Positions 9,767-18,627 of a DNA stretch of 64,000 nt are shown piece after piece (the stretch's first letter is position 1; each line of letters starts with the position of its first letter). The notes below the pieces were generated by a model. The model was not told the DNA's origin. It was given only the letters and a program-made list of their open reading frames with translations, and did no database searches. This DNA is from Streptomyces gilvus (GTDB taxonomy: Bacteria > Actinomycetota > Actinomycetes > Streptomycetales > Streptomycetaceae): contig NZ_JAKWBE010000017.1 of the NCBI RefSeq assembly GCF_022513565.1, positions 62,001 to 126,000 on the forward strand, given 5' to 3'. The position numbers were made by a program, and so were the translations under genes.

Positions 9767-10201
9767 TCACGCGGCGTGCCGGGCCGCGTTGGCGTGGATC
9801 GCGTCCCTGAGGTGTTCGGCGAGGCCCGGGTGCATGGCGTCGTAGAACGCCTTGAAGCGCTCGTCGGAGACGTACATGTCGGCCAGACAGCCGTGCATCT
9901 CGTAGCCGCACCCGTAGTACCACCGGTGGATGTGCAGGCGGTGTTCCTCCGCGAGGTCCATCGCCGCCTCGGCGGTCGGCGGCTCACCGGCGGACACCAG
10001 GGCCGCGTAGCGCGTGCTCCAGTCGTCCACCTCGGCCTGCAGGCGTTTCCAGTCGGCCTTGGTGTAGCCGGCGGCCCGGCGCTGTGACTCGGCGTACGCC
10101 TCGGTGCCGCCCCAGCGGCGCTCGGCCTCCTCGGCGTACTGCTCGGGGTCCTTGTCCCCGAAGACCTCGAAGCGTTCCTCCGGGGTGAGGTTGATGCCCA
10201 T
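9767..10201 (-). other. probable internal translation start giving the short TipAS protein
   Basis: Met110 (ATG at 10201) begins MGINLTPEER, the same junction at which S. lividans TipAS starts. The GGAGG just upstream at about 10210-10214 is a proper Shine-Dalgarno. The product would be a 144-residue drug-binding protein without the DNA-binding domain, made in excess to soak up antibiotic. The start is seen in the sequence; use of it is inferred from the known tipA system. Confidence 0.7.
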
Positions 10202-10528
10202 CGTGCGTGCCTCCATGGCGTGTTCCACGGCCTCGGCCATCTTCCGCAGCTTCTCGATCCGGGCGGTCAGCAGCTCGTGCTGCCGGCGCAGATGCGCGCG
10301 CGGGTCCGCGTCCGGGTCGTCGAGCAGGGCCGCGACCTCGTCGAGCGGGAAGCCGAGCTCCCGGTAGAACAGGATCTGCTGCAGCCGGTCGAGGTCGGCC
10401 TCGCCGTAGCGCCGGTGCCCCGCGTGGCTGCGCTCGCTCGGGACGAGCAGCCCGATGGCGTCGTAGTGGTGCAGGGTGCGCACCGTGACGCCGGCGTAGC
10501 CCGCGACCTGTCCCACGGAGTAGCTCAC
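9767..10528 (-). CDS. tipA: TipA-type MerR transcriptional activator (TipAL form)
   Basis: Thiostrepton-class peptide sensor and autogenous activator. The 253-residue length equals that described for TipAL. Residues 1-70 form the MerR winged helix (SVGQVAGYAGVTVRTLHHYD), residues about 75-109 the dimerising coiled coil, and 110-253 the antibiotic-binding TipAS domain (MGINLTPEERFEVFG). Cys207 and Cys214, in YYGCGYEMHGC, fall where TipA captures dehydroalanine-containing thiopeptides covalently. The GTG at 10528 follows GAAGGGAGCGG at good spacing; a longer reading to 10855 runs into gad. A textbook MerR/tipA promoter lies just upstream (10559-10589). Divergent from gad. Confidence 0.95.
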   Translation of the reverse strand: MSYSVGQVAGYAGVTVRTLHHYDAIGLLVPSERSHAGHRRYGEADLDRLQQILFYRELGFPLDEVAALLDDPDADPRAHLRRQHELLTARIEKLRKMAEAVEHAMEARTMGINLTPEERFEVFGDKDPEQYAEEAERRWGGTEAYAESQRRAAGYTKADWKRLQAEVDDWSTRYAALVSAGEPPTAEAAMDLAEEHRLHIHRWYYGCGYEMHGCLADMYVSDERFKAFYDAMHPGLAEHLRDAIHANAARHAA

Positions 10529-10558
10529 TTCGTCCGCTCCCTTCTCGGTACGCGCTCC

Positions 10559-10589
10559 ACGGTGGCTCCTCACGTCGCGTGAGGTGCAA
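10559..10589 (-). promoter_or_regulatory. tipA-type promoter with MerR operator
   Basis: Reading on the minus strand: -35 TTGCAC (10584-10589), a 19-bp spacer, and -10 CACCGT (10559-10564). The palindrome CCTCACGTCGCGTGAGG (10568-10584; 7-bp arms) fills the long spacer, which is the hallmark of MerR-controlled promoters and matches the S. lividans tipA promoter closely as I recall it. Confidence 0.88.
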
Positions 10590-10693
10590 GTCCGATTCTC
10601 CGGGGACGGCCCGCGGACCCGCCCGGCCCGGGTGATCCCTGGAACTGTCCCGCGTCGGCACTCGTTCATCAGCAGACGCGAGGAGACACGCTC

Positions 10694-12094
10694 ATGCCGC
10701 TGCACAAGGGTTCCGCACAGTCCGAAGAGCGCCAGGTGTCGGTCAACCCCTTCTTCGGGGAGGCCAACCCGGTCGGCGGCATGACCGAGGCACCGCCCAG
10801 ACACCGGCTGCCGGACGCTCCGCTGCCGCCCTCGACGGCGTACCAGCTGGTGCACGACGAGCTGATGCTGGACGGCAACTCACGGCTGAACCTGGCCACG
10901 TTCGTCACGACGTGGATGGAGCCGCAGGCCGGTGTCCTGATGGCGGAGTGCCGGGACAAGAACATGATCGACAAGGACGAGTACCCGCGCACGGCCGAGC
11001 TGGAGCGGCGCTGCGTGGCGATGCTCGCCGACCTGTGGAACGCGCCGGATCCGGCGGCCGCCGTGGGCTGTTCGACGACCGGCTCCAGCGAGGCGTGCAT
11101 GCTGGCCGGAATGGCCCTCAAACGGCGCTGGAGCAAGCGGAACCGGACACCGGGAGCCCGCCCCAACCTCGTGATGGGCGTCAACGTCCAGGTGTGCTGG
11201 GAGAAGTTCTGCAACTTCTGGGAGGTCGAGCCCCGCCAGGTGCCCATGGAGGGCGACCGGTTCCACCTCGACCCGCGGGCCGCCGCCGACCTGTGCGACG
11301 AGAACACCATCGGGGTCGTCGGCATCCTCGGCTCCACCTTCGACGGCTCCTACGAGCCGATCGCGGACCTGTGCGCGGCCCTGGACGCGTTGCAGGAGCG
11401 CACGGGCCTGGACGTCCCGGTGCATGTCGACGGCGCGTCCGGCGCGATGGTCGCCCCCTTCCTCGACGAGGACCTGGTGTGGGACTTCCGCCTCCCGCGC
11501 GTGGCGTCCATCAACACCTCCGGGCACAAGTACGGGCTGGTGTACCCGGGCGTCGGCTGGGCGCTGTGGCGGGACAACGAGTCCCTTCCGGAGGAACTCG
11601 TCTTCCGCGTCAACTACCTGGGCGGCGACATGCCGACCTTCGCGCTCAACTTCTCCCGCCCCGGCGCCCAGGTCGTCGCGCAGTACTACACGTTTCTGCG
11701 GCTGGGCCGCGAGGGCTACAGAGCCGTGCAGCAGACCACCCGTGACGTGGCCCGGTCCGTCGCCGACCGGGTCGAGGAGCTGGGCGACTTCCGGCTGCTG
11801 ACCCGGGGCGACGAACTGCCGGTCTTCGCCTTCACGACGGCTCCGGGCGTGGAGTCGTACGACGTCTTCGACGTGTCCCGGCGGATGCGGGAGCGCGGCT
11901 GGCTGGTGCCCGCGTACACCTTCCCGCCCAACCGGCAGGACCTGTCCGTGCTGCGGGTCGTGTGCCGCAACGGTTTCTCCTCCGATCTCGCCGACCTGTT
12001 CGTGGAGGACCTGACCCGTCTGCTGCCGGAGCTGCGCCGGCAACCGCACCCGTGGACCCGGGACAAGGAGGCGGCCACCGGCTTCCATCACTAG
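10694..12094 (+). CDS. gad: glutamate decarboxylase
   Basis: PLP-dependent enzyme converting glutamate to GABA while consuming a proton; a role in acid tolerance or GABA formation is likely. The 466-residue length is typical. The PLP lysine is Lys279 in NTSGHKYGLVYPG; the upstream VHVDGASGAMVAPF supplies the aspartate that binds the pyridine nitrogen, and HDELMLDGNSRLNLATF is the family N-terminal signature. The ATG at 10694 follows GAGGAGACACGCTC. It is divergent from tipA; the tipA promoter reads away from it. It converges on the ABC permease gene with only 15 bp between stops. Confidence 0.96.
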   Translation: MPLHKGSAQSEERQVSVNPFFGEANPVGGMTEAPPRHRLPDAPLPPSTAYQLVHDELMLDGNSRLNLATFVTTWMEPQAGVLMAECRDKNMIDKDEYPRTAELERRCVAMLADLWNAPDPAAAVGCSTTGSSEACMLAGMALKRRWSKRNRTPGARPNLVMGVNVQVCWEKFCNFWEVEPRQVPMEGDRFHLDPRAAADLCDENTIGVVGILGSTFDGSYEPIADLCAALDALQERTGLDVPVHVDGASGAMVAPFLDEDLVWDFRLPRVASINTSGHKYGLVYPGVGWALWRDNESLPEELVFRVNYLGGDMPTFALNFSRPGAQVVAQYYTFLRLGREGYRAVQQTTRDVARSVADRVEELGDFRLLTRGDELPVFAFTTAPGVESYDVFDVSRRMRERGWLVPAYTFPPNRQDLSVLRVVCRNGFSSDLADLFVEDLTRLLPELRRQPHPWTRDKEAATGFHH

Positions 12095-12109
12095 CCCAGT
12101 CACGAGCGG

Positions 12110-12874
12110 TCATTGGCGGTCCATGCGCGCGAACCGCCGTACCGCCAGCGGGAAGAACACCGCCAGCAGGGCCAGCGGCCACAGGACGGCCGCCCACACG
12201 TGCCCCGGCTCACCGCCGGGGCCGCCCAGCAGCTCGCGTACGGCCGTCGCGGTGCGGGACATCGGGTTCCACTCGACGGCCGTGCCCAGCCAGTCGGGCA
12301 TCGAGGCGGGCGCGGCGAGGGCGTTGGACAGGAAGCCGACCGGCCAGACCAGGATCTGCACGGCCTGCACCAGCTCCGGCCTCCCGGCGACCAGCGCGAG
12401 ATGGATGCCGATCCACAGCATGGCGAAGCGCAGCAGCAGCAACAGGCCCATGGCGCCCAGGAACGCGCCCGGGGAGGCGTGCACGCGCCACCCGAGCGTG
12501 TACCCGACGCCGACGAGGATCGCCAGCCCCAGCGCCGACTGGAGCATGTCGGCGGCCGAACGGCCCACCAGGACCGCGCCGTTGGCCATGGGGAGGGAGC
12601 GGAAGCGGTCGATGACGCCCTTGTCGAGGTCCTGGGTGACCGCGAGCATCGTGCCCTCCAGGCCGAAGGCCATGGTCAGCGCGAGCATGCCGGGGATCAG
12701 GTAGTCGCGGTAGGGCCCGCTCACCCCGCGGCCGCCGCCGATCAGGTACGCGAACATCAGCAGCAGCATCACCGGGAAGACCAGCCCGACGACGAGACGG
12801 CCGGGCTGCCGCGCCCAGTGCGCGAGTTCGCGCCGGGTCATGGTCCAGGAGTCGGTCAGCGCGTAGGTGCCCAT
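12110..12874 (-). CDS. ABC-2 type exporter, permease subunit (DrrB-like)
   Basis: A 254-residue permease with six hydrophobic segments, for example [35 protein letters not shown] and [16 protein letters not shown]. The DrrB/ABC-2 signature lies in [25 protein letters not shown]. It partners with the ATPase encoded immediately upstream, overlapping by 19 bp, so the two are translated together. The substrate is unknown; DrrAB-type pairs export drugs or lipids. The ATG at 12874 is chosen because longer readings run in another frame inside the ATPase gene. Confidence 0.92.
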   Translation of the reverse strand: MGTYALTDSWTMTRRELAHWARQPGRLVVGLVFPVMLLLMFAYLIGGGRGVSGPYRDYLIPGMLALTMAFGLEGTMLAVTQDLDKGVIDRFRSLPMANGAVLVGRSAADMLQSALGLAILVGVGYTLGWRVHASPGAFLGAMGLLLLLRFAMLWIGIHLALVAGRPELVQAVQILVWPVGFLSNALAAPASMPDWLGTAVEWNPMSRTATAVRELLGGPGGEPGHVWAAVLWPLALLAVFFPLAVRRFARMDRQ

Positions 12875-13842
12875 GCGGCCTCCTCGGCACGGTCGGCGGT
12901 GAGGTGCAGGAACACCTCGTCCAGGGTGGGGCGGCGCAGGGCGATGTCCTCGGCCTCGACACACGCCTCCTCCAGGGCGCGTACGACACCGGAGAGCGCC
13001 GCCATCCGGTCGGTGACCGGGGCGCTGATCAGACGGCGGTCGGGGTCGACCGTGACCTCGGACTTCGGCAAGGGCAACAGGGCGACCGCGGCGCCCAGTT
13101 GACCGGCGTCGCGCAGGACGACGTCGATGCGGTCGCCGCCGGTGGCCGCCTTGAGCTCGTCGGCCGTGCCGTCGGCGATCACCCGGCCGGAGGCGACCAC
13201 CGAGATGCGGTCGGCCAGCTGATCGGCCTCCTCCAGGTACTGCGTGGTGAGCAGGACCGTCGTACCGCCGCCGACCAGGGAGCGGACCGACGCCCACACC
13301 TCGGCGCGGCCGCGGGGGTCGAGGCCGGTCGTCGGCTCGTCCAGGAACAGCACGTCCGGGTCCCGGATCAGGGAGGCGGCGAGGTCCAGCCGGCGCCGCA
13401 TGCCGCCGCTGTAGGCGCGGACCGGCTTGCGGCCGGTGTCGGTGAGGCCGAAGCGCTCCAGGAGGACGCCGGCCCGCACGCGCGCGTGGCGTGCGCCCAG
13501 GTGGTACAGCCGGCCGAACATCTCCAGGTTCTGCCGGCCGCCGAGCTGCTCGTCCAGGGCCGCGTGCTGGCCGAGCAGGCCGATGCGCCGACGGACCTCA
13601 CGGGCCTCGGCCACGACGTCGTGCCCGGCCACCTCGATCCGGCCCGCGTCGGGCCGCAGCAGGGTGGACAGGATCCGGACCAGGGTCGTCTTGCCCGCGC
13701 CGTTGGGCCCCAGCACCCCGTGCACCGTGCCGCGCGCGAACGCGAGGTCGAGCCCGTCCAACGCGGGCGTGCCGCCATAGGCCTTGCGCACCCCCTCGAC
13801 GATGACTGCCGTGTCGGCCACTGCCACTCCCCCACTCTCCAT
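12856..13842 (-). CDS. ABC exporter ATP-binding subunit (DrrA-like)
   Basis: A 328-residue daunorubicin-resistance-type ATPase. It has Walker [15 protein letters not shown], the signature [15 protein letters not shown], Walker [15 protein letters not shown] and a switch-region [15 protein letters not shown], followed by the C-terminal DrrA extension. The ATG at 13842 is used; a GTG six codons in is possible. Gene order padR-ATPase-permease on one strand, with paired operator-like repeats between padR and this gene, points to PadR-controlled efflux of a toxic ligand. Confidence 0.94.
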   Translation of the reverse strand: MESGGVAVADTAVIVEGVRKAYGGTPALDGLDLAFARGTVHGVLGPNGAGKTTLVRILSTLLRPDAGRIEVAGHDVVAEAREVRRRIGLLGQHAALDEQLGGRQNLEMFGRLYHLGARHARVRAGVLLERFGLTDTGRKPVRAYSGGMRRRLDLAASLIRDPDVLFLDEPTTGLDPRGRAEVWASVRSLVGGGTTVLLTTQYLEEADQLADRISVVASGRVIADGTADELKAATGGDRIDVVLRDAGQLGAAVALLPLPKSEVTVDPDRRLISAPVTDRMAALSGVVRALEEACVEAEDIALRRPTLDEVFLHLTADRAEEAAWAPTR

Positions 13843-13857
13843 CGAGCCAGTCCCAGC

Positions 13858-13917
13858 TAATCAAACTTGATTACTGACTCGACGTTAATGCCCGCGACCC
13901 GGTTGGTCAAACTTGAT
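13858..13917. promoter_or_regulatory. paired operator candidates between padR and the ABC genes
   Basis: TAATCAAACTTGATTA (13858-13873) is a perfect 7-bp-arm palindrome, and its core TCAAACTTGATTA recurs at 13907-13919, 49 bp away, overlapping the padR stop codon. The sites lie directly ahead of the ATPase start at 13842. They are AT-rich islands in 72%-plus GC sequence, and PadR is the obvious candidate to bind them. Confidence 0.65.
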
Positions 13918-14558
13918 TAGCGGTCGTCCTCCGGATGCCGCTCCCCGGTGGCGTACGGGTTCTCCTGGTCGGCGGCGAGGACGCCCACGAACGGCTCGCC
14001 CTCCCCCGCGAACGTGTACGCCCCGCCCTCGATCCGCCCGATCAACCCCTGGATCCACGCGAGTTCGGCGTCGGCCGTGTGGATCCAGAGGTTCATGATC
14101 TCGCCGATGTGGCCGAGTTGTTCGGGGCCGTCCTCGGGCACGTAGTGCTCGGTGACGGACGAGCGCCACCGCTCGATGCGCCGGATCCGCTCCTTCAGGA
14201 GGGACACCGCCTCGGCCCGCGGCAGGTCCACCATGAAGCCGATCGCGCTCGACTTGACGTCCGTCTTCTGGTCGTACGAGGTCAGCGCCTCGCGCAGCAG
14301 CCGGAAGTACTCCTCGGTGCCCCGGTCGGTGATCTCGTACTCCGTGCGCGGCGGTCCGCCGGCCGTGGACTGCGCGACCTCGTGCGCGTGCAGCAGGCCC
14401 TGCTTGGCCATCTGCTTGAGCGCGTGGTAGATCGAGCCGGGCTTGGCGTTGGACCACTCGTGGGCGCCCCAGTACTCCAGGTCGCCCCGCACCTGGTAGC
14501 CGTGGGCCCGCCCGTGCTGGCGGACCGCGCCGAGCACGAGGAGACGGATCGCTGACAT
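13917..14558 (-). CDS. PadR family transcriptional repressor
   Basis: A 213-residue PadR regulator. The N-terminal winged helix (MSAIRLLVLGAVRQHGRAHGYQV, then KPGSIYHALKQMAKQGLL and TEYEITDRGTEEYF) is clear, and the C-terminal two-thirds is the Vir_act_alpha_C-type helical dimerisation domain of the longer PadR class. It is first in an apparent operon with the DrrAB-like transporter; repeats matching a PadR operator follow it. The ligand is unknown. It likely represses the transporter, and possibly its own transcription, until an aromatic or drug-like compound binds. Confidence 0.9.
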   Translation of the reverse strand: MSAIRLLVLGAVRQHGRAHGYQVRGDLEYWGAHEWSNAKPGSIYHALKQMAKQGLLHAHEVAQSTAGGPPRTEYEITDRGTEEYFRLLREALTSYDQKTDVKSSAIGFMVDLPRAEAVSLLKERIRRIERWRSSVTEHYVPEDGPEQLGHIGEIMNLWIHTADAELAWIQGLIGRIEGGAYTFAGEGEPFVGVLAADQENPYATGERHPEDDR

Positions 14559-14583
14559 GGGGCCAGCGTAGGACCCGGGAGGG

Positions 14584-15132
14584 TCAGCCCCAGCTGGTGC
14601 CCTGCTCCTTCGCCACCAGCTCGAAGGCGGTCGCGCCGTCCAGCGACTCCCTGATGATGTCGGCGTGGCCGGCGTGCCGGGCGGTCTCGCGGATCAGGTG
14701 CAGACAGAGCCAGCGCACGGAGACCCGCCCTTCCGGCGGGAACCAGGGGTCGTTCGGCAGCGGGAAGGTGTCGTCGAGGCTCGGTACGGAGCGCACGTAC
14801 GCCTCGGTCTCGGCGGCGACCTTCTCCCAGTGGGCGAGCTGGGACTCGACGGTCTCGTCGCCCATGAGCTGGAAGGTCTCGTGCCAGTTGGAAGGATCCC
14901 GGTGGATCGCCGGCGGCTCCTGCTTGGCGCGCGCGATCCAGCTCTGCTCCGTCTCGGCGACGTGCTTGAGCAGACCGGAGAGCGAGAGGTCACTGGCGCT
15001 GGGCTTGCTCGCGGCCTGCTCCTCGGTCAGTCCGAGCAGCGCGCGCCGGATGCCGCCGCGCTGCTCCTCGATGAACGCGAGCAGCGCTCCGCGCTCGTCT
15101 CCCCGGGCCTCCGCGGGAACGTGGGTGACCAT
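14584..15132 (-). CDS. DinB-like (DUF664) protein, mycothiol-dependent-transferase fold
   Basis: A 182-residue four-helix DinB/DUF664 protein. LSLSGLLKHVAETEQSWIA carries the first metal-binding histidine, and RWLCLHLIRETARHAGHADIIRE holds the two C-terminal ones, spaced as expected for a zinc or nickel site. Related proteins are mycothiol S-transferases or detoxification enzymes; the substrate is unknown. The ATG at 15132 (MVTHVPAEARGD) follows GAAAGGCGG and is preferred over a longer in-frame start at 15177. Confidence 0.85.
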   Translation of the reverse strand: MVTHVPAEARGDERGALLAFIEEQRGGIRRALLGLTEEQAASKPSASDLSLSGLLKHVAETEQSWIARAKQEPPAIHRDPSNWHETFQLMGDETVESQLAHWEKVAAETEAYVRSVPSLDDTFPLPNDPWFPPEGRVSVRWLCLHLIRETARHAGHADIIRESLDGATAFELVAKEQGTSWG

Positions 15133-15308
15133 GACCGGCCGCCTTTCGTCGGGTGCTGTGGGGTCTCCCCCTGACACCCAGGAAACTACGGGCCATCGAG
15201 GTCAGGTTCTGTCCTCGATGGCCCGCGCGACCGAACGGATTTTGGATGGTCCGCGCGACCGGACGCATCAGCCGGAATCGAATCAGCCGGCCCGCGCGAC
15301 CGGACGCA

Positions 15309-16769
15309 TCAGAACGGGAACCCGCTCCTGCCGTGCTGCACCGAGATCCACTTCTGCGTGGTGAAGCACTCGACGGTCCCCTCGCCGTTGAGGCGGCCGA
15401 TGCCGGAGTTCTTCTCGCCGCCGAAGGGGACGACGGGCTCGTCGTGGACGGTGCCGTCGTTCACGTGGAACATGCCGGTGTCGATCTGCTTGGCGAACTC
15501 GACGCCCCGCTCGATGTCACCGGTGTGGACGGCGCCGCTCAGACCGTACGGCGTGTCGTTGACGATGCGTACGGCCTCCTCCTCGCCGTCGAAGGGGATG
15601 AGGAAGGCGACCGGGCCGAAGACCTCCTGGCGCAGCAGGGCCGAGTCGGCGGGGACGCCGGTCAGGACGGACGGCTCGACCAGGTTGTCGGTGGTCGTGC
15701 CGTGCACCAGGGCCGTCGCGCCCTCGCCGATCGCCTGCTCGACGACGGAGGAGAGCGCGTCCGCCTGCGAGGAGTTGATGACCGGGCCGATCACCGTCTG
15801 CGGGTCGCTCGGGTCGCCGACCTTGAGGGTCCTGACCTTGGCGACGAACTTCTCGGTGAACTCGTCGGCGATCGAACGGTCCACGAGCACGCGGTTGGCG
15901 GCCATGCAGACCTGGCCCTGGTGGACGTAGCGGCTGAAGACCGCCGCGTCGACCGCGTAGTCGATGTCGGCGTCGTCGAGGACCACGATGGCGCTGTTTC
16001 CGCCCAGTTCGAGGACCGAGCGCTTGAAGTTCGCGGCGCAGACGGTGGCGACGTGCCGGCCGACCTTGTCGGAGCCGGTGAAGGAGATGACCTTCGGGAT
16101 CGGGTGCTCGATGAAGGCGTCGCCGATCTCCGCGATGTCCGTGATGACGACGTTGAGCAGCCCGCCCGGCAGGCCCGCGTCCTCGAAGATCTTGCCGACC
16201 AGGGCACCGCCGGTGATCGGGGTGTTCTGGTGGGGCTTCAGGACGACGCCGTTGCCGAGCGCGAGGGCGGGCGCGACGGACTTGATGGACAGCAGGAAGG
16301 GGAAGTTGAAGGGGCTGATCACACCCACCACGCCGACCGGGACGCGGTAGAGGCGGTTCTCCTTGCCGTCGACCGGCGAGGGAAGGATCTTCCCCTCGGG
16401 GCGCAGCGCCCACTGGATCGACTCGCGCAGGAACTCCTTGGCGAGATGCAGCTCGAAGCCGGCCTTCAGCCGGGTGCCGCCGAGCTCGGCGATGATCACC
16501 TCGGCGATCTCCTGCTCGCGCTCCTCGACCAGTCCGAGCGCCTTCTCCAGGACCGCGCGCCGGGCGTAGGGGTTGGTCTTCGCCCACTGCTTCTGGGCGC
16601 GGGCCGCCGCCCGGTACGCCTCGTCGACCTCGTCGACCGTGGCTATCGTGATCGACGCCAACTTCTCGTTGTCGTACGGGTTGAAGTCGATGATGTCCCA
16701 GGAACCGGTCCCCGGGCGCCACTCACCGTCGATGTACTGCTGGGCGAGGTCGGTGAAGTACGACGACAT
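15309..16769 (-). CDS. NAD(P)-dependent aldehyde dehydrogenase (benzaldehyde dehydrogenase-like)
   Basis: A 486-residue ALDH-superfamily enzyme oxidising an aldehyde to its acid. The oxyanion Asn sits in ISPFNFPFLLS, the cofactor site in VISFTGSDKVGRHV, the general base Glu in ELGGNSAIVVLDDAD and the catalytic Cys288 in HQGQVCMAANRV; the terminal substrate-gating region is complete. The sequence resembles benzaldehyde/vanillin dehydrogenases more than betaine-type ones, but the natural substrate cannot be read from sequence. Single gene on the minus strand with its own upstream region. Confidence 0.93.
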   Translation of the reverse strand: MSSYFTDLAQQYIDGEWRPGTGSWDIIDFNPYDNEKLASITIATVDEVDEAYRAAARAQKQWAKTNPYARRAVLEKALGLVEEREQEIAEVIIAELGGTRLKAGFELHLAKEFLRESIQWALRPEGKILPSPVDGKENRLYRVPVGVVGVISPFNFPFLLSIKSVAPALALGNGVVLKPHQNTPITGGALVGKIFEDAGLPGGLLNVVITDIAEIGDAFIEHPIPKVISFTGSDKVGRHVATVCAANFKRSVLELGGNSAIVVLDDADIDYAVDAAVFSRYVHQGQVCMAANRVLVDRSIADEFTEKFVAKVRTLKVGDPSDPQTVIGPVINSSQADALSSVVEQAIGEGATALVHGTTTDNLVEPSVLTGVPADSALLRQEVFGPVAFLIPFDGEEEAVRIVNDTPYGLSGAVHTGDIERGVEFAKQIDTGMFHVNDGTVHDEPVVPFGGEKNSGIGRLNGEGTVECFTTQKWISVQHGRSGFPF

Positions 16770-16881
16770 GTGATCCCCAAATCACTAGCAGACACACGAT
16801 CAACGTCACGGTCTGATCACACGTCATCGTACGTGCGGGGCAGGCGAGTTGGGGACGTGGAGCGAACTTCTGGGGAGAACC

Positions 16882-17742
16882 TCAGGAAAGTTGGAGGAGA
16901 CCCCGTAGAAGGTCCCGGCTCTCGTCCGGCCCCGGGCTGTCCCGCTGGAGCTCCTTGAGCGCCTTCTCGTACTGGGCGACGTCCTCGGCCTTGTCCAGAT
17001 AGAGGGCGCTGGTCAGCTGCTCCAGGTAGACGACGTCGGTGAGGTCCGACTCGGTGAAGGACAGGATGGTGAACGCACCGCTCTCGCCGGCGTGGCCGCC
17101 GAAGCTGAACGGCATGATCTGCAGCCGTACGTTCGGCTGCTCGGAGACGTCGATCAGATGCTGGAGCTGACCGCGCATCACCTGGCGGTCGCCGTACGGG
17201 CGGCGCAGCGCGGCCTCGTCCAGGACGATGTGGAAGTCGGGGGCGTTCTCCGAGACGAGGTACTTCTGACGCTCCAGGCGCAGTTCCACCCGCTTCTCGA
17301 TGTCCGACTCGCTCGCGCCCCTCATGCCCCGCTTGACCACCGCGCGCGCGTACTCCGGCGTCTGCAGCAGTCCGTGCACGAACTGCACCTCGTACGCACG
17401 GATCAGCGAGGCCGCGCCCTCCAGGCCGACATAGGTGGGGAACCAGCTCGGCAGGACGTCCGAGTAACTGTGCCACCAGCCCGCCACGTTGGCCTCCCGC
17501 GCGAGGGAGAGCAGCGAGGTGCGCTCCGTCTCGTCGGTGATGCCGTACAACGTCAACAGGTCTTCCACGTCCCGTGTCTTGAAGCTCACCCGGCCCAGCT
17601 CCATCCGGCTGATCTTCGACTCCGAGGCGCGGATCGAGTAACCCGCCGCCTCGCGCGTGATGCCGCGCGCCTCGCGCAGTCGCCTGAGTTGCGAGCCGAG
17701 CAGCATGCGCCGCACCACCGATCCGGGCTCTCCCACGCTCAC
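16882..17742 (-). CDS. XRE-family regulator with DUF5753 domain (WhiJ-like)
   Basis: A 286-residue regulator. The helix-turn-helix lies near the N-terminus (LRRLREARGITREAAGYSI, RASESKISRMELGR), and the C-terminal two-thirds is the DUF5753 domain (WFPTYVGLEGAA, IRAYEVQFVHGLLQTPEYARAV). With the divergent ATPase-fold gene and the DUF397 gene it makes the whiJ/abaA-like trio that is repeated many times in Streptomyces genomes and linked to development. The GTG at 17742 follows GGGGAGG at ideal spacing and is preferred over a TTG at 17760. Its likely operators are the TGCATCTGC repeats ahead of the two partner genes. Confidence 0.9.
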   Translation of the reverse strand: MSVGEPGSVVRRMLLGSQLRRLREARGITREAAGYSIRASESKISRMELGRVSFKTRDVEDLLTLYGITDETERTSLLSLAREANVAGWWHSYSDVLPSWFPTYVGLEGAASLIRAYEVQFVHGLLQTPEYARAVVKRGMRGASESDIEKRVELRLERQKYLVSENAPDFHIVLDEAALRRPYGDRQVMRGQLQHLIDVSEQPNVRLQIMPFSFGGHAGESGAFTILSFTESDLTDVVYLEQLTSALYLDKAEDVAQYEKALKELQRDSPGPDESRDLLRGLLQLS

Positions 17743-17945
17743 GTTCGCCAGCCTCCCCAACCGCCTTCAGGGGCCGAAGTCTGCCACTAAAACACTCCGA
17801 GCAGTACTCGTCCGATTACAGAGATGGAAAGAAGTCAAAGATTCCGCACAGCTCGAGGGAAGGAGTTGGCAAGTAGCGGGAGAGAAGATGACGGAAAAAA
17901 TGACCAAGAAGCGGTACGGGAACGTCCAATTCGGTCACCTGCACG

Positions 17946-17967
17946 TGCATCTGCACCTTGCATCTGC
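17946..17967 (+). promoter_or_regulatory. TGCATCTGC tandem pair upstream of the ATPase-fold gene
   Basis: Two exact copies of TGCATCTGC start at 17946 and 17959 (13-bp pitch), and each is followed by ACC. They end 73 bp before the start at 18041. A matching pair in the same gene-relative orientation precedes the DUF397 gene at 18963-18983. Confidence 0.6.
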
Positions 17968-18040
17968 ACCGCGCATCCGAAACCATGGTCTCGCGCATCC
18001 GCTGCATCGCAACGACCGCGAATTCCCGGGAGTGCCTCGC

Positions 18041-18553
18041 ATGGGGACGAATGGATCGACCATGCTCGAGCCGTTACGGCAGGGCCTTCCGCCGCTTGAT
18101 CCCGCGGCCGTGTCCAACGCCGCCACCTGCGCTCTGCCCGCCCGCTACGAAGCGGTGCGCGAGGCAAGGCTGTTCACCCGGAGAACCCTGGACCAGTGGG
18201 ACGTCGGCGAGCGGTTCGACGACGTGTGCCTGGTCGTCTCGGAACTCGTGACCAACGCCCTGCGGCACGCCCTGCCCGCGGGCGCGGTCTGCTCGGCGGA
18301 GCAAGTGCCGCTCGTGCGGCTGCACTTGATGCGGTGGACCGAGCGACTGGTGTGCGCGGTCCGCGATCCCAGCCAGGACTCTCCCGTGGAGCGGGAGGCG
18401 GAGGACTTCTCCGCGGAGTCCGGGCGGGGACTGTTCCTGGTCGACTCCTTCGCCGACGGCTGGGGCTGGCACCCGCTGGCCGGCACGCTCAGCGGCAAGG
18501 TCGTGTGGGCCCTGTTCCAGCTGCCGCAGGTACAGCAGGCGTCCGCCGAGTGA
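18041..18553 (+). CDS. GHKL ATPase-fold regulatory protein (anti-sigma/RsbW-like)
   Basis: A 170-residue HATPase_c_2 protein of the SpoIIAB/RsbW-like family abundant in Streptomyces. The N box is VVSELVTNALRHA, the G1 region CAVRDPSQDSP and the G2 box ESGRGLFLVDSFADGWGW. It probably acts as a phosphorylating or sequestering partner of a regulator rather than a membrane sensor, since no membrane helix is seen. The ATG at 18041 has GGGAG at 18028-18032; an ATG at 18062 is possible. It is divergent from the WhiJ-like regulator and faces the DUF397 gene. Confidence 0.87.
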   Translation: MGTNGSTMLEPLRQGLPPLDPAAVSNAATCALPARYEAVREARLFTRRTLDQWDVGERFDDVCLVVSELVTNALRHALPAGAVCSAEQVPLVRLHLMRWTERLVCAVRDPSQDSPVEREAEDFSAESGRGLFLVDSFADGWGWHPLAGTLSGKVVWALFQLPQVQQASAE

Positions 18554-18627
18554 GCTTGGGCGACGCTCCGTGACGCCGTGTCTCTACGCGCGTCACCAGG
18601 CCGGGTCGCAGGTCGGCGGCCCGGCCT

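Noticed and set aside
17888-18040. Longer start for the ATPase-fold gene (MTEKMTKKRYG...)
   Set aside because: The added residues include His/Leu repeats made by the TGCATCTGC operator pair and have no counterpart in the family.
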